The notes: generated by a model not told the origin, from the letters alone. 64,000 nucleotides of DNA from Dama dama (GCF_033118175.1 NC_083681.1:11736001-11800000); one strand, 5' to 3'; counted from the first letter of the stretch, positions 1-10,854 are shown. Numbers and translations are program-made.

Positions 1-258
1 GTGCTAGGGATGTAATGTACAACATGACAAGTATAGTTAATGCTGCTGAACACTATATATTAATATGTTAAATTGGTTAAGAGAGTAAATCCTAAAAGTT
101 CTCATCATAAAGAAACAATTTTCTCTTTCTTTGATTTTGTATCTATATGAGATGATGGATATTGTGATAACCATTTCATGATACATGGAAGCCAAATCAT
201 TATTCTGTACACCTTAAATTTTTACAGTGCTTTATGGCAATTATATCTCAATAAAATG
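1..258 (+). mobile_element. Old L1 3' end (L1MA-like)
   Basis: The segment reads like the 3' untranslated tail of an older mammalian L1. It has the 'gtgataaccatttca' block, then 'tgtacaccttaaa', and finishes with 'ttatatctcaataaaa' at about 240-256. The left end is cut by the window edge. Subfamily is inferred from memory of L1MA tails. Confidence 0.8.
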
Positions 259-498
259 GCAGGGAAAGTAAAGAACCAAGGAGGTCCAACCACAGTAATA
301 AGTAGTTTCAATCATGAGCTTACATGTGCCCTCTCCCTGTGTTTCTGTAGGTATAGGATTCTATTTCTTTATTACTCTTTAATGACTGCTTCTTTATTTC
401 TCAAACCATTATTTCCACCTCCATGCTATACAATGACATTGGGAAAACCTCTTAGATCTGCCCCCATTATCTGGAACATTTAATGAAGACCATCTAAT
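259..498. other. Unassigned intergenic/intronic DNA
   Basis: No repeat family or exon is recognised. Open frames here are short and lack coding character. Confidence 0.5.
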
Positions 499-708
499 GG
501 GCTTCCCAGGTGGCTCAGTGGTAAAGAATCTGCCTGCCAATGCAGGTGACACAGGAGACGTGGGTTTGATACTTGGGTCAGGAAGATCCCCTGGAGTAAA
601 AATGGTAACCTGCTCCAGTATTCTTGCTGGGATAAGCCCATGGACAGAGGAACCTGGCAGGCTACAGTCCATGGACTCGCAGAGTCGGACATGGCTGAGT
701 GACAGAGC
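499..708 (+). mobile_element. Bov-tA SINE
   Basis: This is a tRNA-derived ruminant SINE beginning 'gggcttcccaggtggctcag' and running through the 'ccagtattcttgc' and 'catggacagagga' blocks to the BovB-like tail near 'gagtcggacatggctgag'. It is nearly full length. No clear target duplication is visible. Confidence 0.93.
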
Positions 709-1369
709 ATACGTACTGTCTTTTATTGTAACTCTCCATCCGCCTTCCATCGTTTCCTAACAAGTAGCCACTGGAACTCCTGCTTTGCTGAATGTCAGGT
801 GTTATCACTTTTCCTTGTAGTTCTTTTCACCTCATAGCCAGAACCATATACTTTACTTTCATCTGGTAATAAAACAAGTATCACTGACTTCTCACAGAGA
901 CCCACTTCCCAGATTAATGGTCTTATCTCTTATATACCAGTTTTTCTTCTAAACCCCTTACTGTGTTAAATTTTGTCTCCAGTCCTTGAACCTGACTACA
1001 GCACTCTCTGGTGAAATAAGATATATTTTAGGAATTGTTTGCACCTTCTTCCATCAATTATTCCTCATCATGTTATCATCTTACCCAAGACTGGTCCTAA
1101 ATTTTGTTATAGGTTTGAGCATCTATAGCTGGATTAGAAATAATACCAGCCATAGAGAATAGTTTGCTTTAGGATCACAATTAGACCACTATATAAGTGA
1201 AATTTTCCAACAGACAGGTTAATCATTAATAAAAGTCCCAGAGTCTTAGTATTTTAGAGTTTCTTGGAAAAAAGAGATTTAATATTTGTTCATAACATTT
1301 CTGAGTGTCAAATATCATGGTAAGTGGTTTGCGCACATTGGAATGCAGAATGAAGTGTTTAAACGTTAG
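709..1369. other. Unassigned DNA
   Basis: AT-rich sequence without a recognised repeat or splice-bounded open frame. Confidence 0.5.
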
Positions 1370-1568
1370 AATAAGACTGCCTAAGCTCTTCCACTCACCA
1401 TCATTATAGTATTGAATGAGTAACAAAATGTAAATTACTTTATTTGTATTAAAATGGTAACAGTAAGATTTGCTGTGTAAGTATGTTATGTGGATAAACA
1501 AAATAACACATTTGAGTCAGTGCACACAGTGCCTAGCCCACAGTACATAATATGTAATTATTAACTCT
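1370..1568 (+). mobile_element. MIR SINE (diverged)
   Basis: The order of blocks fits an ancient MIR. A 'gactgcctaagctcttccactcacc' core-like block lies near 1375, a 'taaattac' block near 1430, and 'cacagtgcctagcccacagta' near 1527 corresponds to the 'agtgcctggcacatagta' end of MIR. It is heavily diverged. Confidence 0.6.
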
Positions 1569-1987
1569 TATCTCACTTAGTTTTTCCAATAACCACAGAA
1601 AAAGGAAAATGGCAATCTGTTAAAAGAAAGTCCTTAAAGGACAACGAGAAAACAGCAAAACCAGAATATTAATATTGTTATTTTATTTCAAAGCCTATGT
1701 TCTTTCCACTATAATCTTATACCCAGTATGGATGCTATTTCTACAACAATTCTGAGAGATGATGACACACATCCAGTCTCAACAATCTAAAATTCTAAGT
1801 GGAGAGCCTTGAAAGTCTGTCCCTAAATTTCACATGCTGCATTAGCTTGAGCCAGGATATAAGTATCAACTATTCAATTACCTCCCCTTTTCTCTAACAA
1901 TCAATTTCTAATTTTCTACTTGGATTATCCTTAACTCCCATATGTTCCATGGTACCCTGAATACAATCATTATATTAAGCAACACCT
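1569..1987. other. Unassigned DNA
   Basis: AT-rich, no recognised repeat. It ends at the target duplication of the BovB copy that starts at 1997. Confidence 0.5.
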
Positions 1988-1996
1988 ATAACCTTA
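1988..1996. repeat. Target-site duplication, left copy (BovB)
   Basis: ATAACCTTA here is repeated exactly at 7153-7161, on the far side of the interrupted BovB copy. The two flank one insertion event that predates the nested L1s. Confidence 0.75.
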
Positions 1997-3650
1997 AGGG
2001 ATTAGACCTGATAGACAGAATGCCTGAAGAACTACGAATGAAGGTTTGTAACAATGTACAGGAGGCAGTGATCAAGACCATCCCCAAGAAAAAGAATTGC
2101 AAAACGGCAAAATGGTTGTCTGAGGAGGTCTTACAAATAGTTGAGAATAGAAGAGAAGTAAAAGACAAAGGAGTAAAGGAAAGACATACCCATTTGAATG
2201 TAGAGTTCCAAAGATTAGCAAGGAGAGAAAAGAAAGCTTTCTTCAGTGATCAATGCAAAGAAATAGAGGAAAACAAAATGGGAAATACTAGAGACCTCTT
2301 CAAGAAAATAAGAGATACCAAGGGAAATTCTCATGCAAAGATGGGTACAATAAAGGACAGAAGTGGTATGGACCTAACAGAAGCAGAAGATTTTAAGAGG
2401 AGGTGGCAAGAATATACAGAAGAACTATACAAAAAAATATCTTCACAACCCAGATAATCACAATGGTGTGATCACTCACCTAGAGCCAGACATCCTGGAA
2501 TGTGAAGTCAAGTGGGCCTTAGGAAGCATCAGTATGAACAAAGCTACTGGAGATGATGGAATTCCAGCTGAGTTATTTCAAATCCCGAAAGATGATGCTG
2601 TGAAAGTGCTGCCAGCAAATTTGAAAAACTGAGCAGTGGCCACAGGACTGGAAAAGGTCAGTTTAATTCCAATCCCAAAGAAAGGCAATGCCAAAGAATG
2701 CCCAAACTACCGCATAATTGCACTCATCTCACACGCTAGCAAAGTAATGCTCAAAATTCTCGAAGCCAGGCTTCAACAGTATGTGAACCATGAACTGCCA
2801 GATGTTCAACTGGATTTAGAAAAGGCAGAGTAATCAGAGATCAAACTGCCAACACCCTTTGGATCATCAAAAAAGCAAGAGAGTTCCAGAAAAACACCTA
2901 CTTCTGCTTTATTGACTATGCTGAAGCCTTTGACTGTGTGGATCAAAACAAACTGTGGAAAATTCTTCAAGAGATGGGAATGCCAGACAACCTGACCTGC
3001 TTCCTGAGAAATCTGTATGCAGGTCAAAAAGCAACAGTTAGAACTGGACATGGAACAACAGACTGATTCCAAATCAGGAAGGCAGTACATCAAGGCTGTA
3101 TATTGTCACCCTGCTTATTTAACTTATATGCAGAGTACATCATGAGAAATGCTGGGTTGGAAGAAGCACAAGCTGGAATCAAGATTGCCGGGAGAAATAT
3201 CAATAACCTCAGCTATGCAGATGACACCACCCTTATGGCAGAAAGCAAAGAAGAACTAAAGAGCCTCTTGACGAAAGTGAGAGGACAGTGAAAAAGTTGG
3301 CTTAAAACTCAACATTTAGAAAACTAAAATCATGGCATCTGGTCCCATCACTTCATGGCAAATAGATATGGAAACAGTGGAAACAGTTACAAACGTTATT
3401 TTTCTGGGCTTCAAAATCACTGCACATGGAACTGCAGCCATGAAATTAAAAGATGTTTGCTCCTTGGAAGAAAAGTTATGACCAACCTAGACAACATATT
3501 AAAAAGCAGAGACTTTACTTTGCCAACAAAAGTCCGTGTAGTCAAACCTGTGGTTTTTCCAATATTCATGTATGCATGTGAGAGTTGGACTATAAAGAAA
3601 GCTGAGCACTGAAGAATCGATGCTTTTTAACTGTGGTATTGGAGAAGACT
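1997..3650 (+). mobile_element. BovB LINE, first part (interrupted)
   Basis: A 5'-truncated BovB (RTE) copy starts in the linker between endonuclease and reverse transcriptase and runs through the RT domain. A YADD catalytic motif is still readable near 3220-3230 (frame 3103-3291). Coding is broken: the frame open from 1942 stops at 2455 after a shift, and later pieces (2636-2833, 3103-3291, 3355-3612) sit in different frames. The copy stops at 'ggagaagact' where an L1 poly(T) begins, and continues at 6813. Confidence 0.95.
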
Positions 3651-3985
3651 TTTTTTTTTTTTTAATTAATTAATTAATTTATTTTTTCAGTGGGTTTTGT
3701 CATACATTGACATGAATCAGCCATAGATTTACACGTATTCCCCATCCCGATCCCCCCTCCCACCTCCCTCTCCACCCGATTCCTCTGGGTCTTCCCAGTG
3801 CACCAGGCCAGAGCACTTGTCTCATGCATCCCACCTGGGCTGGTGACCTGTTTCACCATAGATAATATACATGCTGTTCTTTCACAACATCCCACCCTCA
3901 CCTTCTCCCACAGAGTTCAAAAGTCTGTTCTGTACTTCTGTGTCTCTTTTTCTGTTTTGCATATAGGGTTGTCGTTACCATCTTT

Positions 3986-5441
3986 CTAAATTCCATATAT
4001 ATGTGTTAGTATGCTGTAATGTTCTTTATCTTTCTGGCTTACTTCACTCTGTATAATGGGCTCCAGTTTCATCCATCTCATTAGAACTGGTTCAAATGAA
4101 TTCTTTTTAACGGCTGAGTAATATTCCATGGTGTATATGTACCACAGCTTCCTTATCCATTCATCTGCTGATGGGCATCTAGGTTGCTTCCATGTCCTGG
4201 CTATTATAAACAGTGCTGCGATGAACATTGGGGTGCACGTGTCTCTTTCAGATCTGGTTTCCTCAGTGTGTATGCCCAGAAGTGGGATTGCTGGGTCATA
4301 TGGCAGTTCTATTTCCAGTTTTTTAAGAAATCTCCACACTGTTCTCCATAGCGGCTGTACTAGTTTGCATTCCCACCAACAGTGTAAGAGGGTTCCCTTT
4401 TCTCCACACCCTCTCCAGCATTTATTGCTTGTAGACTTTTGGATAGCAGCCATCCTGACTGGCATGTAATGGTACCTCATTGTGGTTTTGATTTGCATTT
4501 CTCTGATAATGAGTGATGTTGAGCATCTTTTCATGTGTTTGTTAGCCATCTGTATGTCTTCTTTGGAGAAATGTCTTTAGTTCTTTGGCCCATTTTTTGA
4601 TTGGGTCATTTATTTTTCTGGAATTGAGCTTCAAGAGTTGCTTGTATATTTTTGAGATTAATCCTTTGTCTGTTTCTTCATTTGCTATTATTTTCTCCCA
4701 ATCTGAGGGCTGTCTTTTCACCTTACTTATAGTTTCCTTTGTTGTGCAAAAGCTTTTAAGTTTCATTAGGTCCCATTTGTTTAGTTTTGCTTTTATTTCC
4801 AATATTCTGGGAGGTGGGTCATAGAGGATCTTGTTGTGGTTTATGTCGGAGAGTGTTTTGCCTATGTTCTCCTCTAGGAGTTTTATAGTTTCTGGTCTTA
4901 CATTTAGATCCTTAATCCATTTTGAGTTAATTTTTGTGTATGGTGTTAGAAAGTGTTCTAGTTTCATTCTTTTACAAGTGGTTGACCAGCTTTCCCAGCA
5001 CCACTTGTTAAAGAGGTTGTCTTTTTTCCATTGTATATCCTTGCCTCCTTTGTCAAAGATAAGGTGTCCATAAGTTCGTGGATTTATCTCTGGGCTTTCT
5101 ATTCTGTTCCATTGATCTATATTTCTGTCTTTGTGCCAGTACCATACTGTCTTGATGACTGTGGCTTTGTAGTATAGTCTGAAGTCAGGCAGGTTGATTC
5201 CTCCAGCTCCATTCTTCTTTCTCAAGATTACTTTGGCTATTTGAGGTTTTTTGTATTTCCATACAAATTGTGAAATTATTTGTTCTAGTTCTGTGAAAAA
5301 TACCCTTGGTAGCTTGATAGGGATTGCATTGAATCTATAGATTGCTTTGGGTAGAATAGCCATTTTGACAATATTGATTCTTCCAATCCATGAGCATGGT
5401 ATGTTTCTCCAGCTATTTGTGTCCTCTTTGATTTCTTTCAT
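3986..5441 (-). pseudogene. L1 ORF2 C-terminal remnant
   Basis: Two overlapping open frames encode the C-terminal part of L1 ORF2p. The 4542-5441 frame (299 aa) covers the region after the RT core. The 3986-4549 frame (187 aa) carries the cysteine-containing C-terminal segment (CWRGCGEKGTLLHCWWECK) and the natural C-terminus. They would be one frame but for a small deletion near 4575. The 28361-29135 copy retains two extra bases at the matching place. The protein is not functional because the RT core has been inverted away. Confidence 0.9.
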
Positions 5442-5785
5442 CAGTGTTTTATAGTTTTCTATGTATAGGTCTTTTGTTTCTTTAGGTAGATATATTCCTA
5501 AGTATTTTATTCTTTTTGTTGCAATGGTGAATGGTATTGTTTCCTTAATTTCTCTTTCTGTTTTTTCATTGTTAGTATATAGGAATGCAAGGGATTTTTG
5601 TGTGTTACTTTTATATCCTGCAACTTTACTATATTCATTGATTAGCTCTAGTAACTCCTCCAGAAAATTGCAGAGGAAGGTAAACTTCCAAACTCATTCT
5701 ATGAGGCCACCATCACCCTAATTCCAAAACCAGACAGAGATGCCACAAAAAAAAAAAAAAAGAAAACTACAGGCCAATATCACTG

Positions 5786-6279
5786 ATGAACATAGATGCA
5801 AAAATCCTTAACAAAATTCTAGCAAACAGAATCCAACAACATATTAAAAAAATCATACACCACGACCAAGTGGGCTTTATCCCAGGAATGCAAGGATTCT
5901 TTAATATCCGCAAATCAATCAATGTAATACACCACATTAACAAATTGAAAGATAAAAACCATATGATTATCTCAATAGATGCAGAGAAAGCCTTTGACAA
6001 AATTCAACACCCATTCATGATTAAAACTCTCCAGAAAGCAGGAATAGAAGGAACATACCTCAACACAATAAAAGCTATATATGACAAACCCACAGCAAAT
6101 ATCACCCTCAATGGTGAAAAATTGAAAGCATTTCCCCTGAAATCAGGAACAAGACAAGGGTGCCCACTCTCATCACTACTATTCAACATAGTGTTGGAAG
6201 TTTTGGCCACAGCAATCAGAGCAGAAAAAGAAGTAAAAGGAATCCAGATAGGAAAAGAAGAAGTGAAACTCTCGCTGTT
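5786..6279 (+). pseudogene. L1 ORF2 reverse-transcriptase fragment (inverted part)
   Basis: The frame encodes the RT fingers and palm of L1 ORF2: NIDAKILNKILANRIQQHI, then the first catalytic aspartate in IISIDAEKAFDKIQ, then SGTRQGCPLS. It ends at EEVKLSLF, immediately before the FADD motif, which is missing. Beyond 6279 the frame reads into poly(T). Confidence 0.92.
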
Positions 6280-6812
6280 TTTTTTTTTTTTTCTTTTTTA
6301 CAGTGATCAAATCAGAGAATTTAATAGTGATTAAATACAGTCTATTTTCCATAGTCAAATTTTATCAGCTGCCTCCATAATATCCTTTGTAGCCATTTTC
6401 TGTTTCCCCAGTCTAGAGTTCAGTACAGGAAGCATAATGCATTTCCTTTCATTTTCATGGCGCACTTCTACTTTATTTTATTTTTTATTTTTTTCATTTA
6501 TTTATATTAGTTGTAGGCTAATTACTTTACAGTATTGTAGTGGTTTTTGCCATACATTGATATGAAGCAGCCATGGATTTACATGTGTTCCCTATCCCGA
6601 TCCCCCCTCCCGCCTCCCTCCCCATTGCATCCCCTGGGTCATCCTAGTGCACCAGCCCTGAGAACTTGTCTCATGCATCAAACCTGAACTAGCGATCTGT
6701 TTCACAATTGATAATATACATGTTTCAATGCTATTCTCTCCGATCATCCCACCCTCGCCTTCTCCCACAGAGTCCAAAAGTCTGTTCTATACATCTGTGT
6801 CTCTTTTTCTGT
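6280..6812 (-). mobile_element. L1 3' fragment with probable 3' transduction
   Basis: On the minus strand, 6812 down to about 6495 is bovid L1 3' UTR. It ends in the A-rich stretch at 6467-6495 (T-rich on plus), the normal L1 terminus. A further 170 bp of non-L1 sequence (6469-6300) follows, and then a second long poly(A) (plus-strand T-run 6280-6299). The whole block lies inside BovB, so the extra sequence must have arrived by insertion. Confidence 0.75.
6320..6325 (-). promoter_or_regulatory. Candidate poly(A) signal ATTAAA of the transduced flank
   Basis: ATTAAA on the minus strand lies about 20 nt upstream of the second poly(A) run. That is the expected spacing for a transcript that read through the L1's own signal. 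Confidence 0.6.
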
Positions 6813-7152
6813 CTTGATAGTCCCTTGGAGAGCAAGGAGATCCCACCAGTGCATTGTAAAGGAAATCAGTCCTGAATAGTCATTGGAAGGACTGATGTTG
6901 AAGCTGAAAGTCCAATACTTTGGCCATCTGATATGAAGAACTGACTCATTGAAAAAGACCCTGATGCTGGGAAAGATTGTAGGTGGGAGGAGAAGGGGTC
7001 GACAGAGGATGAGATGGTTGAATGGCATCACCAACTCAATAGACGTGAGTTTGAGTAAACTCCGGGAGTTGGTGATGGACAGGGAGGCCTGGGGTGCTGC
7101 AGTCAATGGGGTTGCAAAGAGCTGGACGCAACTGAGAGACTAAACTGAACTG
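6813..7152 (+). mobile_element. BovB LINE, second part
   Basis: The copy resumes at 'cttgatagtcccttgga', the bases that follow 'ggagaagact' in other copies. It continues through the BovB 3' region to 'aactgaactg'. The join with 3650 is seamless: nothing is lost or duplicated. It is followed by the right target duplication. Confidence 0.93.
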
Positions 7153-7161
7153 ATAACCTTA
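7153..7161. repeat. Target-site duplication, right copy (BovB)
   Basis: ATAACCTTA, identical to 1988-1996. Confidence 0.75.
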
Positions 7162-7660
7162 TAAAAGAAAAAAGTAACCTAGACAGTTGGGATCTTTCTC
7201 ATCTGTACAGATGTTACTATAATCACTGGTATCATGAGAAGCTCTTAGTGAGATGTGCAGCCTAATTGCTTACCATTCATCTCTTTGAGTCTATGTGTTC
7301 CTCTTAACTCTATTGCTTGTATTCTTCTCTCAAATACAAATGGAATAGATTCTTCATATTGTATCATTTCAGGTAAACCAGTGACAAGAATGTCTACCTG
7401 AAGTGTTCTATAGCTAATCACCAGACCTATAATAAATGTCTGCCTTTACTGATCCCATCATTAGATTTCTGCTGTTAAATACCTTTGTCAGACCAAATCT
7501 GTAGCAAGATGCTTACCTAGACTCGATTAACTGCCATTTGGATGAATACTGATCCCTTGATTCCTTTCTATTATCCTAGTACATGAAAAACTTCAGCTTT
7601 GAATTTAGGCAGAACTTGATTTAAACAGCTTTCTATAAGATTTGAACATGGTTAAGTCAC
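7162..7660. other. Unassigned DNA
   Basis: No repeat or exon recognised. Confidence 0.5.
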
Positions 7661-7667
7661 ATACTGG

Positions 7668-7873
7668 TCTTCCCTGGTAGCTCAAAGGGTAAAGAATCTG
7701 CCTGCAATGCAGGAGACCTGGGTTCAATCCCTAGGTTGGGTAGATCCCCTGGAGGAGGGCATGACAACCCACTCCAGTATTCTTGCCTGGAGAATCCCAT
7801 GGATAGAGGAGCCTGGCGGGCTACAGTCCATGAGGTCACAAAGAGTTGGACATGATTGAGCAACTAAGCACAA
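7668..7873 (+). mobile_element. Bov-tA SINE with extra tail
   Basis: Near full-length Bov-tA ('cttccctggtagctcaaagg' onward). ATACTGG at 7661-7667 recurs at 7874-7880 as a short target duplication. Directly beyond it, 7881-7925 looks like a second Bov-tA/BovB 3' tail ending in 'gaacgacaacaa', so the copy may have landed in an older one. Confidence 0.9.
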
Positions 7874-8049
7874 ATACTGGGGTCTCGAAGAGTCTTACAC
7901 AACTTCATGGCTGAACGACAACAAAATCAAGTCTCATACTGATGCTCCTAAGATTGTGATGCTTATACAATATGAGGTGAATGATCTAATGTGTGTCTAT
8001 CACACACTATATCTTTCTAAAAATAATATTATTTCTGTATTCATTATGT

Positions 8050-8426
8050 TTATTTTTGGCCATGCTGGGTGTTTGTAGCTGCCCGGGACTTTCTCTAGCT
8101 GTGGTGAGTGGGGAACTCCTCTCTAGTTGCAGTGTGAGGGCTTCTCACTGCAGTGGCTTCTCTGGCTGCGGAGCATGGACTCTAGGGCACGTGGGCTTCA
8201 CAGCTGTGGCCCCCAGGCCTCAGAGTGCAGGCTCAAGCCCGCGGCCCCCAGGCCTCAGAGCGCAGGCTCAGGGCCGCGGCCCCCCCAGGCCTCAGAGCGC
8301 AGGCTCACGGCTGTGACCCCCCAGGTTCAGTTGCTCCGCAGCATGAGAATCTTCCTGGACCACGGGTTGAAACTGAGTCTCCTACATTGGCAGGTGGATT
8401 CTTTAACATTGAGCTCACAGGAAAGC
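8050..8426 (-). mobile_element. CHR-type SINE (tRNA-derived, cetartiodactyl)
   Basis: Read on plus, the antisense CHR blocks appear in order: 'tttttggccatgctgggtg', 'ttctctagctgtggtgag', 'gggcttctcactgcagtgg', 'gttgctccgcagcatgagaa' and 'ttggcaggtggattctttaa'. The middle is expanded by a GC-rich tandem repeat. Confidence 0.85.
8208..8316. repeat. 35-bp tandem repeat, three copies, inside the SINE
   Basis: Units begin 'ggcccccaggcctcagag' at 8208, 8243 and about 8278; the third is slightly longer because of extra Cs. GC content is far above that of the flanks. Pro/Gln/Ala-rich open frames across it are an artefact of this repeat. Confidence 0.9.
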
Positions 8427-9157
8427 TGACACATGGTACATCTTTAATGATACTTCCATATTATTGAAGATAAACAATGAACAATTGGATTTTTCTTCAT
8501 ACGCCTTTCTTTTCTGGGTGCTTCATTTGATGTGGATCTTTCAATAGCAATATTTATATTTTACTTTAATCTAATCTTGAAGTTTTAGAATATTGCAAGA
8601 TTGACAAGATTTCTGTGACTTACTGATTTCTCCTTTCTTTGGCTTGACCTTAACCCAACACTACTTGAGCCAGTGTGAAATTGTGATGTGATGGCTAGTA
8701 ATAAATAGATCATCAGTACCTTTGAGTACAATCCCACAGCTAGATGAAAAACGTCTAAGGAATAAACATGGGAAATCCTGGAGTTGTAGAGGCATTACAA
8801 GCACACATCTACAGAGGTGATGGATAGCCTGCCAGAAATTAGTATTTCTGGAACATTTAATGTCTTTTAATACCCATTTCTATACAGAATTGTACGTCCA
8901 AGACAATTCCTTTCAAAAAGTATTCCAAAGTTCTTACTAAAACACTTTAATGGCATTGACTAAAATTTCTGCATTAGATTCTCATGGAGAAAGCAGATTC
9001 CTTTTCAAATGGACACACCTTTTTTTAAACTTCTAATCTAAAAGACTGTGTGTTTCTGCAGAAACAAAAATAGCTGTTATATACTCCTCTTAAATATTGC
9101 TTTGATGCTTTTTGGTTTTCAACATATCCTCCACATTTCTAAACATATCCTAAACAT
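8427..9157. other. Unassigned DNA
   Basis: AT-rich, no recognised repeat or exon. Confidence 0.5.
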
Positions 9158-9235
9158 TTCTTTACAGATAACTGAGCATTTTAGGGGAAGAAAAGGCCTA
9201 AGGCCTCAAAGTCACAAAGAATAAATCCCTTAAAG
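9158..9235 (-). mobile_element. Possible MIR fragment
   Basis: 'tttacagataactgagcatttt' followed by 'cctcaaagtcacaaag' resembles the antisense 'ttttacagatgaggaaactgag ... aaggtcacacag' blocks of MIR. The match is weak. Confidence 0.35.
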
Positions 9236-9702
9236 ATAGATATCAGTATTGTAACACAAGGCCAGCTTGCATAAATATGAATAAGCAAAGGGTAAGAGAA
9301 CAAAAGTTTGAATTCTACCTGGATATTCATACGTTCGTTGATCCAAACAAATCCATTCTAAGCTATTTGCATCATCTGTCACACCAATGTCAAGTCTGGG
9401 AAGGAAGGTGGACATTTGGGAATAATCATGTGAAACTGGCATAGAAAGGTGAAGGGCAGGCTTAAGAAATGGAACTGTATACTTATCAGGGAGGAAGGAG
9501 AATAGGATTGAAACTAATTTTAACAGGGCATAATACAATCCTTATTCCCACTGCAAGGCTGCGGTTTTCCTACACTTCTATGATCTCCACTTAATGAATA
9601 TGCATAGCTATTGTCTTGAGACTTAAAACTCACAAAGAAGCACAGTGTTCTCATCATAATAATCTGCACACATACATGAATAAGGAAATGGAAAATTTAG
9701 TT
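9236..9702. other. Unassigned DNA
   Basis: No recognised repeat. A 102-aa minus-strand open frame (9230-9538) has no recognisable domain. Confidence 0.45.
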
Positions 9703-9887
9703 CACTAGGGCTACTGTGACAAAGAACTACAAACTAGGTGGCTTACACAACAGAAATATAATCTCTTACTGTTCTGGAAGCTGGAAGTCTGACGTGTGGA
9801 CTGTGTGGTTCTTCCTGAGGTCTGCGAGAGAAGTGCATGTTCCACGCTTGGCTCCTTGGTTTGTAGATGGCTGTCTTCTCTTCACTA
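9703..9887 (-). mobile_element. MLT1 LTR (ERVL-MaLR), partial
   Basis: Antisense MLT1 3' LTR blocks are clear: 'actaggtggcttacacaaca', 'tgttctggaagctggaagtc' and 'tttgtagatggctgtcttct'. The rest of the LTR is too diverged to follow. Confidence 0.8.
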
Positions 9888-10245
9888 TAGTATCATTAAC
9901 CTATAGATAAGGCTTTTAACTGGGATAACCAGAAATTATTTCTGATCAGTATAATCTCCTCTGCTTCTTCTGGTCCTTTTGTTGGAACTTCAGCTGTGCT
10001 CTTGGCTCAGCTCACTCTCGTGGTCGAAAAGTATAAATATCGTACATTCCCTTTAAACATTTCCCTTGAATTCAGTAAGTTAACAAGTTTCAGTTTTACT
10101 TCTATCAACTATGTCTATTTTCCAACAAAAATATATTTTGGTTCTGATTAATATTACTAGACAAAGGAAATAATCATAAAGGAAACTAGAGGTGAATATA
10201 CAAAATCAGGCTTTCAAATTTATTGTACAAAACATATAGTCCTCT
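9888..10245. other. Unassigned DNA
   Basis: May include the decayed remainder of the MLT1 LTR. Nothing else recognised. Confidence 0.4.
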
Positions 10246-10253
10246 AAGAATTT

Positions 10254-10329
10254 GCATAGCAAAAACCACTACAATATTGTAAAGTAATTAGCCTCCAATT
10301 AAAATAAATAAATTTTTTAAAAAATTAAA
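10254..10329 (+). mobile_element. Very short L1 3' end
   Basis: Only the last 76 bp of a bovid L1 ('caaaaaccactacaatattg' through 'gcctccaattaaaataaata' plus A-rich tail) were inserted. AAGAATTT flanks it at 10246-10253 and 10330-10337. Confidence 0.88.
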
Positions 10330-10473
10330 AAGAATTTATCTCTATCTCATAATAATTATCTTGCCTACATCTCTTCATTTATCTGCTTAGATTCATATCT
10401 ATTACTAGATTCTTGAGAACTTGCACTTCATTTGATAAATTCAAAATCTCTATAGTATAATGATTATGTGGTA

Positions 10474-10689
10474 GTGGTGGTGGTTTAGTCACTCAGCCAT
10501 GTCTGACTCTTTGTGGCTCCAGGGGCTAGGGCTCACCAGCCTCATCTATCCCATGGGACTTCCTGGGCATGAGTGCTGGAGTGGATAGCCATTTTCCTTC
10601 TCCAGGGGAATCTTCTTGACCCAGGGATTGAACTCAGGTCTCCTTCATTGGCAGGTGGATTCCTTACCACTGAGCCACCAGCGAAGCCC
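10474..10689 (-). mobile_element. Bov-tA SINE
   Basis: Antisense copy running from the 3' tail ('tttagtcactcagccatgtc') to 'gccaccagcgaagccc', the reverse of the tRNA-related head. Confidence 0.92.
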
Positions 10690-10854
10690 ATTTATATCAT
10701 ATATGTATATCTACATGATATTCAAAACACTTATAATACACATTTTAAATGGCATTTCATTGTATAGATACAAGCTAGTTTGTAATGATTATAAAGGTAT
10801 AGGACATGCTCCCTATCCTGGAGCAAATTAAGTGTAGATGTATGATGTTTACAT

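Larger units (their letters stand above)
3651..6279 (-). mobile_element. Young L1 with 5' inversion, nested in BovB
   Basis: The 3' half lies on the minus strand: poly(T) at 3651, the 3' UTR, then ORF2 back to about 5660. At 5660/5661 the strand switches, and 5661-6279 is the upstream ORF2 (RT) segment on the plus strand. In element order, the plus part ends just before the FADD catalytic site and the minus part resumes about 16 codons later, so roughly 50 bp were lost at the switch. This is the classic product of twin priming. It sits between T-runs, suggesting insertion into the poly(A) tail of the neighbouring L1. Confidence 0.93.

Noticed and set aside
499..708. tRNA genes suggested by tRNA-like heads of Bov-tA and CHR copies
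   Set aside because: These are SINE-derived tRNA relics with no cloverleaf that I could close; the same applies to the other SINE copies.
4542..5441. 299-aa frame as an intact gene
   Set aside because: It is the middle of L1 ORF2 in a 5'-inverted, frameshifted insertion without promoter or RT core.
8127..8467. Overlapping Pro/Gln/Ala-rich open frames of 80-107 aa
   Set aside because: They arise from the GC-rich 35-bp tandem repeat inside a CHR SINE read in three frames; the unit length is not a multiple of three and there is no start or splice context.
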